Shown here: positions 52,659 to 60,194 of the stretch, one piece after another | How the letters are laid out: the number at the start of each line of letters is the position of its first letter | Position numbering within the stretch: the stretch's first letter is position 1 | NCBI RefSeq assembly: GCF_019443105.1 | Contig: NZ_JAHZIJ010000015.1 | Span: 51,628-115,627 of the forward strand | DNA from: Paenibacillus oenotherae | Lineage (GTDB): Bacteria; Bacillota; Bacilli; Paenibacillales; Paenibacillaceae | Reading direction: 5' to 3' | DNA length: 64,000 nucleotides | The notes under the pieces: model-generated | What the model saw: the letters and a program-made list of their open reading frames with translations, nothing else | Databases searched by the model: none | Told to the model about the DNA's origin: nothing | Program-made: the position numbers and the translations under genes

Positions 52659-53499
52659 CCTCCTTCCTCGCGAAATAGATCATAATTTCCTCAAGACTAG
52701 GCAGAGTTGACTTGATATCCAAAGCTGGATCAAAGTCTTTCGTATGGATTAGGCCTGTAAAGCCGAATGAATTCTTCTTGTAGGCGATTAACTGGTCTTT
52801 GATCCCATCCAATTGCTCCACCTTCCCATTGACCAGGCGATACGTATCAATAAATTCTTCTTTCTCCGAGCTGTTAATAATTTGTCCGTTATTGATAAAC
52901 GTTATATAATCCGCGCATTTCTCCAGGTCGGTTGTAATATGAGTCGAGAACAGAATGCTGATTTCTCCATCTTCCACCAGCTCCTGAAAAATATCCAACA
53001 GATTGTCTCTTGCAACCGGATCAAGTCCGCTTGTAGGCTCATCAAGAATAAGAAGCTTTGCGCCGTGCGATAAAGCAAGAGCCAGGCTGTATTTTACTTT
53101 CATTCCCGTTGATAACTCAGCTATTTTTTTGTCTTCATTCAAATTAAATCGCCGCAAATAATTGTAATAGGCTTTATCATCCCAGTTGTGATAAAAACTT
53201 TTGATTACGTTCGTTAACGTTTTGATTTTATTGCGAGTATAGAAATGGATGTCTCCGAATGCAAAGCCAATTTCTTGCTTCAATTGGAGCTCGTGTTCCT
53301 TGATCTCCTTGCCCATAATGTGAATCTCGCCGCTGTCTATTCGAGTCAAATTCAAAATGGATTTGATCGTGGTTGTTTTTCCAGCACCGTTGGCCCCGAT
53401 AAATCCCATAATATAACCCTTTTCCAGTTGGAAAGATACGTTCTTCAATTGAAAATGCTCGTATTTCTTATTTAAATTTCGAATATCCAATGCCAGCAT
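52645..53499 (-). CDS. ABC transporter ATP-binding protein
   Basis: The 284-residue ATPase has Walker A GANGAGKTT (about 39-47), Q-loop region, signature LSTGMKVKYSLA (about 140), Walker B LLILDEPTSGLD (about 160) and the H-loop (STHITTDLEKCAD). The C-terminal 70 residues are a typical ABC-2 helper extension. I chose the ATG at 53499 (GGAGGG six bases upstream) rather than the longer frame. It energises the permease encoded downstream. First gene of the operon. Confidence 0.93.
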   Translation of the reverse strand: MLALDIRNLNKKYEHFQLKNVSFQLEKGYIMGFIGANGAGKTTTIKSILNLTRIDSGEIHIMGKEIKEHELQLKQEIGFAFGDIHFYTRNKIKTLTNVIKSFYHNWDDKAYYNYLRRFNLNEDKKIAELSTGMKVKYSLALALSHGAKLLILDEPTSGLDPVARDNLLDIFQELVEDGEISILFSTHITTDLEKCADYITFINNGQIINSSEKEEFIDTYRLVNGKVEQLDGIKDQLIAYKKNSFGFTGLIHTKDFDPALDIKSTLPSLEEIMIYFARKEDAHV

Positions 53500-53520
53500 A
53501 GCATGCCCTCCAGTCCAAAA

Positions 53521-53543
53521 TTGTGTATATCGTGCATGCACAA
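53521..53543. promoter_or_regulatory. Likely GntR operator
   Basis: The imperfect dyad TTGTGTATATCG...CACAA sits 22 bases upstream of the ATPase start. Its TTGTG/CACAA arms and AT-rich centre fit YtrA-type operators. No precise promoter was placed. Confidence 0.45.
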
Positions 53544-53747
53544 TGTATCATTAAGACAGTTCTTGTGTCAATTGTTTTTATCAGATTTATGGAGTTGGAG
53601 AAATACGCGTGCCGCACGCTGCGAATGGGCCGTTATATAGCAATCGAAAAGAAATCCATACCTATAGCTTTGATATAATTGGAATTATGGAAGATTCATC
53701 CCCCTTATGCAACGATCATGCATGGTTCGAGAGGAAAGGAGATATCG

Positions 53748-54527
53748 ATGAAAACAACCCGGTCAAAAGACGGCACAACCTTAGCCTACGATGTCTACGG
53801 TAATGGTCCGGCGCTCATTTACATAACGGGAGCGAGCTGCTACCGATCATTTAAGCCGATCGTACAGGATGCCCGAGTTTTTGCAGCTGAATTCACGGTG
53901 TATAATTACGACCGTCGTGGACGCGGCGATAGTGGCAACACGCTGCCTTATTCTATAGAACGTGAAATTGAAGATATCGAAGCTATGATTGATGCAGCAG
54001 GCGGCAAGGCGTATTTGTACGGCCATTCTTCGGGTGCCGTGCTGGCGCTGGAAGCTGCGCTGCGGCTTGGCAGCAAAGTGCAAAAAGTAGTGATGTATGA
54101 TGCGTCTTATGTCCATGACGAGAAGGAGAAGGCCGAATACAAACAATTAAGCCAAACCATATATAAGCTTCTTGATCACGGCAAAAGGGCGGAAGCAATG
54201 CGCACTTTTTTGAAGGGCATCGGAATGCCCAAAATATTTGTTTGGCTGCTGCCGCTATTTCCCGGTTGGCGAACGATGAAAGCACTGGCCCCAACCCTTG
54301 CCTATGATATTGCTCTAACGCAGGACTTGCCGCCCGTTGAACGGGCTGCCCGAATTGCCGTACCAACACAGATCATCGTTGGCGAGAAAAGCCCCGCCTC
54401 CATACATGATGTCGGCTACCAGCTAACGAAGGCCATTCCAAACGTGAAATTTGTAAAGCTTGCAGGCCAAGACCACATGGTCAACGCAAAAAAACTGCTT
54501 CCGCTGCTTTCAGGCTTTCTTAATTAA
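53748..54527 (+). CDS. Alpha/beta hydrolase
   Basis: The 259-residue enzyme has an oxyanion segment (ITGASCYRS), YDRRGRGDSG, the nucleophile elbow GHSSGA (Ser about 96), and the catalytic His in AGQDHMV near the end, with an acidic residue expected in the IIVGEKSP strand region. It is an esterase-like or haloperoxidase-like fold; the substrate is not predictable. The ATG at 53748 follows AAAGGAG at good spacing, so the longer frame from 53679 is rejected. It is divergent from the ABC operon. It ends 94 bases before the TetR promoter. Confidence 0.9.
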   Translation: MKTTRSKDGTTLAYDVYGNGPALIYITGASCYRSFKPIVQDARVFAAEFTVYNYDRRGRGDSGNTLPYSIEREIEDIEAMIDAAGGKAYLYGHSSGAVLALEAALRLGSKVQKVVMYDASYVHDEKEKAEYKQLSQTIYKLLDHGKRAEAMRTFLKGIGMPKIFVWLLPLFPGWRTMKALAPTLAYDIALTQDLPPVERAARIAVPTQIIVGEKSPASIHDVGYQLTKAIPNVKFVKLAGQDHMVNAKKLLPLLSGFLN

Positions 54528-54621
54528 TCCTCAATTCGACATGCAAGCGTCAAGCAGCCTCCTCTTATCTATTAGGCGGGGCTGTTTGGCGTATAGGTCA
54601 ATTCAAGCCGAAAATTCGCAA

Positions 54622-54676
54622 TTGACGGCTGGTGAATTCTACTAATAAAATAAATACATTCATGAATGTATTTATT
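54622..54676 (+). promoter_or_regulatory. TetR gene promoter and 28-bp palindrome operator
   Basis: TTGACG (54622-54627) and TAAAAT (54646-54651) are spaced 18 bp. A perfect 28-bp palindrome, centred at 54662/54663 (54649-54676, arms AATAAATACATTCA), starts inside the -10 box. This indicates autorepression. Confidence 0.75.
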
Positions 54677-54713
54677 CGGACTAGCGACGGTTCTCGAAAG
54701 ATAGCAAGGAGAG

Positions 54714-55316
54714 ATGCAGTTGATCAAAAACAAGTTTCAACTAAAAAGAGAAGCGACCTATCGACAGCTCTTGGAAGCCGGGATGAAGTGCTTCTCGGCC
54801 AAGGGGTTCTCTTCAACAACGATTGGAGATATCGTAGCGCAGACCGGACATACGAACGGTGCATTCTATGTTCATTTCAAGACGAAAGAACAGATTTTCC
54901 TGCAGGTGCTGGATTATCAGATGCAAATTACGAGCGGCTGGACAGATGTGCCTAAGGCATATAGCCCGGCGGATACGACGCTGGAGGAAGTCGTTGCGAT
55001 TACGCTTGCGCGGCTCGACGAAATGCTGCAGGGTGTCGATAACTGGATAGTCGTACTGGCCGATTTCTACCAGCATACGAGAGAAAATCCAGAAATCCAG
55101 AGCCTGCTCAGGGAGAAATACCGGGATTGGGTCTCGGGAATCGAGCAGTTCATCCGTGTCTTGCAGTTGCAAGGATGGATTCCGAAGGAGAAGGATACGC
55201 TTCTGACGGCTAAGCAAGTGATTGCGTTCAACGAAGGGTTTACCGTGTTCTCGAAGCTGTTCGGAGAAACGGATATGAAGGCGCATATTCAAGGCCTGGT
55301 TAGGCTGATGTCTTGA
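54714..55316 (+). CDS. TetR-family transcriptional regulator
   Basis: The 200-residue protein has an N-terminal HTH (residues about 11-57; GMKCFSAKGFSSTTIGDIVA then GAFYVHFKTKEQIF) and a helical ligand-binding C-terminus. The ATG at 54714 is only four bases from AAGGAG, so the TTG at 54720 may be the true start. It probably binds the palindrome at 54649-54676 and represses itself. Its other target is not obvious; the SLH gene starts 74 bases downstream in the same direction. Confidence 0.9.
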   Translation: MQLIKNKFQLKREATYRQLLEAGMKCFSAKGFSSTTIGDIVAQTGHTNGAFYVHFKTKEQIFLQVLDYQMQITSGWTDVPKAYSPADTTLEEVVAITLARLDEMLQGVDNWIVVLADFYQHTRENPEIQSLLREKYRDWVSGIEQFIRVLQLQGWIPKEKDTLLTAKQVIAFNEGFTVFSKLFGETDMKAHIQGLVRLMS

Positions 55317-55389
55317 ACAGCGCGGCTAAATTAATTTTTCGATTTGGAGCAGTACCCATTTTATTATGAAGGGATAGAAGATTGAGCCC

Positions 55390-58300
55390 ATGAACCCCAA
55401 AGCAGCTTCCCTAAACACCGCCACGCGCCATTCGACGATTTGGCGAAAGGCATGGATGACCGCGACGATTGCCGCCGCATTGCTTATTGCCTTGATCATG
55501 TGCGTTAACCCTGCGAAAGCGGCCGGAAATTGGATCACGGGTGGAGGAACGGCTGGCGATCCTCCCGCTCTGATAGGAACGGACATTGCATTGTTCGGAG
55601 TCGATTTCGAACCGGTCAATGGAAGTTTATTCATAACAGATTCTGGGAATCGCAGTATCCTTGTGATGAATACGGACGGCCAAGTGACGCAAGTACTAGA
55701 GGCGCCTTTACCTGCCTATTTCTCGGAGCCGATGGCTATACGCTTCGATGGCAACGGACACGTATATGTAACAGATAAAAATTCTCTCTTTCGGTTTGAT
55801 GTTAGTTATTCGGGTTCCGCCTATTCACTTAGCAATATGCTCGAATGGAATGGCAGTGGCGTTATGCCCTCGGTCGGAACGCTTAGTTACCCGCAAGGCA
55901 TCGCGGTGAGCGGTAACGATCTGTACGTCGCAGATACGAATAACGGCCGTATTCTGAAGTTCGATGCTTCCTCCTTCGCTCCTGCGAGCAGTCCGGATGT
56001 TTGGTCCGGGGATCTTGATCCCGGCCCGTTAGACGCGACTATCAATAGTCCTGTCGGACTAGCGGTCGATGGCTCGACGCTCTACATCAGTGTTCAAAGG
56101 GCTGGTTCCGATAACGGCAAAATTATCAAATTATCGGTTAGCGGAGGCACGCCGACGGTATTGGCGAACCAGCCTTTTAATAATCCTAAGGGGATAGAAG
56201 TCGGCTATGGCGGGAGCCTCTATGTGGGGGAAAGGAGCGGATCATCCGTCGTCTCCAAGCTTGATGCGAACTTGAACATCGTTTCTACCTTGGTCGGAAG
56301 CACTCCGTCTGGTCAAATCGCGACCGATATGGCGTTCGACGATACGGGTTCGATGTATGTCACTCTGCTCTCGCAAATGAATGCTCCGCATAACGCAGTC
56401 CGGAAGCTTGCGGTCGATAACGAGCTATCTGATCTAACGATCAGCGCAGGTGGTTTGACACCATCGCCATTCTCGCCGGGCATTCTGAATTATACGCTTA
56501 GTGTGGCTAGCAATGTAACTTCGACGACGGTTACGCCGGTACTCGGCAGCAGCAATGCCAGCGTTACCGTCGATGGCGCGGGCGTAACTGGCGGCAGCGC
56601 TTCATCGCCGATTCAGCTGCACAAAGGTGACAATATTATTCCGGTCGTTGTCTCGGCTTTTAACGACATGACAAGAACTTATTCGATCAAGATCACACGC
56701 GATCCCTTCACGGATGCGGCACTTAGCGGGCTAACGCTAAGCTCTGGTTCGCTTAATGAACCGTTCGCAGCGGGAACAACCGCTTACACGGCGAATGTGG
56801 GCAATAGCGTTACGGCAATTTCCTTGAGGCCGTTCAATGACAACCGGGCAACGATCAGCGTAGACGGCATGGCGACGCTTAGCGGCAATCTATCCGCTCC
56901 GATCTCGCTTCCGGTCGGCACGAAGGCGATCATGGTAACCGTTACGGCTGAGGACGGCGTCACAAGTAAAGACTACACGGTCGCTGTCACGCGGGCGCCG
57001 TCGGCGAACGCGAACCTGAGCGGCTTGACGCTGTCGAGCGGTACGCTGAGCCCGGTGTTCGGGCCAGGTACGACGGGCTACACGGCGAGCGTGGCCAATA
57101 GCGTGAATAGCATCACGGTCACGCCGACACTCGCGGACAGCACCGCAGCTGTGACGGTGAACGGCCAATCGCTGACAGCCGGAACGGCGTCTGTCGATCT
57201 GAACGTGGGGAGCAACACGATTACGATCATCGTGACTGCCCAGAGCGGCACGACGAAGACAACTACGGTGACGGTGACACGGGAGGCGAGCGGGAATGCG
57301 AACCTGAGCGGTTTGGCGTTGTCGAGCGGCACGCTGAGCCCGGTGTTCGCGCCGGGCACGATCGATTACACGGCGAGCGTGGCCAATAGCGTGAACAGCA
57401 TCGCGATCACACCGACACTCGCGGATAGCACCGCGACCGTGACAGTAAACGGCGAATCGTTGACAGCCGGAGCGGTATCAGTCGAGTTAAACGTGGGGAA
57501 CAACACGATTACGATCATCGTGACCGCCGAGAATGGTACGACGAAGACAACCACCTTAACGGTGACACGAGAGACGAGCGGCAATGCGAACCTGAGCGGC
57601 TTGATGCTGTCGAGCGGCGGTATGCTGAGCCCGGAGTTCGGGCCAGGCACGATCGATTACACGGCGAATGTGGCCAATAGCGTGAACAGCATCACGGTCA
57701 CGCCGACATTAGCGGACAGCACAGCGACCGTGACGGTAAACGGCAAGTCGCTGACGGCTGGAACTGTGTCTGTCGATCTGAGCGTGGGAAGCAACACGAT
57801 TGCGATCGTCGTCACCGCCGAGAATGGGACAACGAAGACAACCACCATAACGGTGACACGAGAGGCGAGCGGGAATGTGAACCTGAGCGGCTTGACGTTG
57901 TCGAGCGGCGGTATGCTGAGCCCGGAGTTCGGGCCAGGCACGATTGATTACACGGCGAGCGTGGCCAATAGCGTGAACAGCATCGCGGTCACGCCGACAT
58001 TAGCGGACAGCGCCGCGACCGTGACAGTAAACGGCAAGTCGTTGACTGCTGGAACAGTGTCGGTTGACCTGAGTGTGGGGAGCAATACGATTGCGATCAT
58101 CGTCACCGCTGAGAATGGAACAACGAAGACGTACAACGTGACGGTAACGCGCTCGCCGTTGCCTTCGACGAGCGGAGGCGGCAGTTCGACGCCAACGGTG
58201 GAAGCCCCGTTCATTGACTTGAACGGCACCAAGTTGAATCTGGACACGATTGACACCTCGAAGCCGTCAGTCACGCTTGAAGTGACGCCTAAGAACGGGA

Positions 58301-59409
58301 CGGCTCACGTCAGCTTTCCAGCGGAAGTCTTAACCGGCTTTGCGGGCGAGAACGAGACTTTTATGATCGAAATCAAGACACCCTACGGCAGCTACCGGGT
58401 GCCGGTCAATCTGGCGTCGCTGATCCCGGGACTGGAATATCTGCTTGCCAAGAACGGCCTTAAAGCCGAGGATATCAGCTTCAAAATTTCCCTGACCGAC
58501 AAGTCAGGGGATACAGAGATTCGTTCAGCGTTCGCTGCCGGGCTGCCGAACGGAGTCGTGATGGGGGCTATCGTAGATTTTCATATGGACATCATGAATA
58601 CGAGGACAGGCCAGGCAATCGGATCGGCGGATCAATTCAGCCAAGCGATTGCAAGGCTGATCCCGATGCCCAAGAGCGTAACCGGCATGCCGGAGCAATG
58701 GGGGGCGTTCCGCTATAACGCGGCGGCGAAGCAGTTCGAGTTCGTTCCCGCCAAGACGGTGACGATCGACGGCGTTCTGTACGTGACGATCAGCTCGACC
58801 TCCAACAGCGTGTACGTCGTGGCGAATAATGAGATTAGCTTTAACGATACGGTCAAGCACTGGGGGCGGCCGTTCGTGGAGCTCGCTGCGGCGAAAGGAC
58901 TCGTCGAAGGTGTCGGCGGCGGGAAATACGCGCCGAACCAATCCGTGACGAGAGCGGAATTCACAGCGATGCTAGTCCGGTCGCTAGGTCGAGGCATAGC
59001 AACTGGCAGTTCAAGTTCAGCGCCGTATGACGATGTGAAGCCTGGCGCGTGGTACTTCGGCGCAGTAGCCACGGCGAAAGAGCTTGGCTTGCTGGGCTTC
59101 GCGAGCGGAGATCGCTTCTTGCCCGAGCAATCGCTGACCCGGGAGGAAATGGCGACCATGCTCGCTGCAGTGATTGCGCTTGAGCAGCCGAAGCTGGCAC
59201 AAGGCGTCATGAGCCTGGACGGGTTCAAGGATATCGGAAGCGCGAACGTGGCATATTTAGAGGATATAGGTCTGATGGTTCAGCTTCGGATCATGACTGG
59301 AACATCCGCAACTATGTTCAGCCCGCTGGGGGAAACGACGCGCGCGCAGGCGGCAGCTGTGTTCATCAGAACGCTGCAAGCGATTGGTTCCATTGATTCA
59401 TCCCGTTAG
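55390..59409 (+). CDS. SLH-anchored surface protein with NHL and cadherin-like repeats
   Basis: A 1339-residue secreted wall protein. It has a signal peptide (about 1-45, cleavage after KAA), an NHL/beta-propeller-like region (about 50-335), and six cadherin-like beta-sandwich domains (PF12733 type, about 345-920, LSGLTLSSG ... TVTRE). A Pro/Ser/Thr linker and a further domain follow (about 935-1150), then three SLH domains (1155-1335; VTRAEFTAMLVRSLG is the first conserved end) that bind secondary cell-wall polymer. Four of the cadherin-like repeats are near-identical in DNA. The start at 55390 has a weak ribosome site; an ATG at 55456 has AAAGG upstream. The role may be adhesion or surface structure; ligand unknown. 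Confidence 0.9.
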   Translation: MNPKAASLNTATRHSTIWRKAWMTATIAAALLIALIMCVNPAKAAGNWITGGGTAGDPPALIGTDIALFGVDFEPVNGSLFITDSGNRSILVMNTDGQVTQVLEAPLPAYFSEPMAIRFDGNGHVYVTDKNSLFRFDVSYSGSAYSLSNMLEWNGSGVMPSVGTLSYPQGIAVSGNDLYVADTNNGRILKFDASSFAPASSPDVWSGDLDPGPLDATINSPVGLAVDGSTLYISVQRAGSDNGKIIKLSVSGGTPTVLANQPFNNPKGIEVGYGGSLYVGERSGSSVVSKLDANLNIVSTLVGSTPSGQIATDMAFDDTGSMYVTLLSQMNAPHNAVRKLAVDNELSDLTISAGGLTPSPFSPGILNYTLSVASNVTSTTVTPVLGSSNASVTVDGAGVTGGSASSPIQLHKGDNIIPVVVSAFNDMTRTYSIKITRDPFTDAALSGLTLSSGSLNEPFAAGTTAYTANVGNSVTAISLRPFNDNRATISVDGMATLSGNLSAPISLPVGTKAIMVTVTAEDGVTSKDYTVAVTRAPSANANLSGLTLSSGTLSPVFGPGTTGYTASVANSVNSITVTPTLADSTAAVTVNGQSLTAGTASVDLNVGSNTITIIVTAQSGTTKTTTVTVTREASGNANLSGLALSSGTLSPVFAPGTIDYTASVANSVNSIAITPTLADSTATVTVNGESLTAGAVSVELNVGNNTITIIVTAENGTTKTTTLTVTRETSGNANLSGLMLSSGGMLSPEFGPGTIDYTANVANSVNSITVTPTLADSTATVTVNGKSLTAGTVSVDLSVGSNTIAIVVTAENGTTKTTTITVTREASGNVNLSGLTLSSGGMLSPEFGPGTIDYTASVANSVNSIAVTPTLADSAATVTVNGKSLTAGTVSVDLSVGSNTIAIIVTAENGTTKTYNVTVTRSPLPSTSGGGSSTPTVEAPFIDLNGTKLNLDTIDTSKPSVTLEVTPKNGTAHVSFPAEVLTGFAGENETFMIEIKTPYGSYRVPVNLASLIPGLEYLLAKNGLKAEDISFKISLTDKSGDTEIRSAFAAGLPNGVVMGAIVDFHMDIMNTRTGQAIGSADQFSQAIARLIPMPKSVTGMPEQWGAFRYNAAAKQFEFVPAKTVTIDGVLYVTISSTSNSVYVVANNEISFNDTVKHWGRPFVELAAAKGLVEGVGGGKYAPNQSVTRAEFTAMLVRSLGRGIATGSSSSAPYDDVKPGAWYFGAVATAKELGLLGFASGDRFLPEQSLTREEMATMLAAVIALEQPKLAQGVMSLDGFKDIGSANVAYLEDIGLMVQLRIMTGTSATMFSPLGETTRAQAAAVFIRTLQAIGSIDSSR
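57003..58155 (+). repeat. Four near-identical tandem repeats, 288-291 bp each
   Basis: Units begin near 57003, 57291, 57579 and 57870 and encode the 96-97-residue cadherin-like domain. They differ by a few codons, including one extra Gly codon in the last two. Such identity allows recombination and copy-number change. Assembly could also collapse or misplace copies. Confidence 0.85.
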
Positions 59410-59423
59410 AGAATGCGGTGTCT

Positions 59424-59521
59424 TGGGGCAGTGAAACTGACCTGCGCTGGAGAGCGGATCGCTGGCAAGGATGAGATCAGGGGTTCGCCCGCGCGGACGA
59501 AGCGAATATGGAGCTCCACCA
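59424..59521 (+). pseudogene. Decayed tRNA-Ala gene
   Basis: GGGGC at 59424, then CTGGAGAGCGGATCGCTGG-like sequence and AGGGGTTCG (from 59446 to about 59486) follow the tRNA-Ala at 2436 with several changes. After GCCCGCGCGGACG the 3' end is CTCCACCA. It cannot fold fully. It is likely the scar of an earlier integration. Confidence 0.7.
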
Positions 59522-59537
59522 TAAACGTAACGCAAAA

Positions 59538-59564
59538 CACCGGGCTTTCCCGGTGTTTTTTCAT
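59538..59564 (+). terminator. Terminator after the decayed tRNA
   Basis: AACACCGGG and CCCGGTGTT close a short loop and are followed by T5-6. It would end transcription from the SLH gene or the former tRNA. Confidence 0.85.
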
Positions 59565-59565
59565 T

Positions 59566-59790
59566 TGGATTATTATCGTACCGAAGAAATCAAACGTTTG
59601 CTATCGGAATCCCTTCGTGAAGAGCAGGACAGCTATGCCATCCAAGAACTGTTTGAACACTTTCCGACAACAACAGAACTGCTGGAGGCCAGCGAGCAGC
59701 AACTCATTAGAATCAAAGGGATCGGGTAAGGAAAGGCTCGCCCAATAACTGCGACGTACTCAATCATGTGATCGTTGGCGGAAATCAGAG
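59566..59790 (+). pseudogene. Truncated radC remnant
   Basis: The frame reads EEQDSYAIQELFEHFPTTTE, then QQLIRIKGIG, the N-terminal helix-hairpin-helix of RadC-type proteins, and stops at once. A second piece, VLNHVIVGGNQ (from about 59758), matches the late JAB strand (LDHVI) of the gene at 21262-21885. The middle of the JAB domain is deleted. It is a remnant of an element related to the present island. Confidence 0.65.
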
Positions 59791-59799
59791 TGACAGAGT

Positions 59800-59990
59800 A
59801 AGAAGCCTGCGAAAGTGCATGAATTTCTGTTTACAAGACGCCATAATGGCAAAACTCCTGCGATCATGCATGAATTTGAGAAAAAATGGGCCGTTAAGGG
59901 GAAACTGAGGTGAAATACCTGCACTTTGGCAGGCATTTGCTCTACAGTAGGCCAGAACTCGAAAATACCTGCACTCTGGCAGCATTACAC
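59800..59990 (+). repeat. Four-hairpin dispersed repeat, copy B
   Basis: CCTGC at 59806, 59857, 59918 and 59968 give spacings of 51, 61 and 50 bp. Sequence between the units is shared with copy A and, in part, with C and inverted D. Confidence 0.8.
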
Positions 59991-60194
59991 ATCGAGGTTT
60001 GACCGCCGACGTGTGACCGAGCTAGCCGTTTTCTTTATCTTTCGACGTCCTTCAATAAAAGATTGATTTCCATGGCATGCACCTTACTTTCAAAGTCATA
60101 ACAGATTGGATTGATGTTATAATTTGTAGAAATTGGAGCAATAGTGATTAGTAAGTTATACATATGCTGAAAAAATCCTTTAGGAGGAAGACAA

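Larger units (their letters stand above)
59410..60194. other. Scarred intergenic region before the kinase gene
   Basis: It contains a decayed tRNA-Ala, a terminator, a truncated radC and repeat copy B, described separately. A TATAAT box (60118-60123) precedes the kinase gene; its -35 partner is weak. Confidence 0.6.

Noticed and set aside
57003-58155. Regular repeats suggesting a CRISPR array
   Set aside because: The units are 288-291 bp, lie inside one open reading frame and encode protein domains; there are no spacers and no cas genes in the window.
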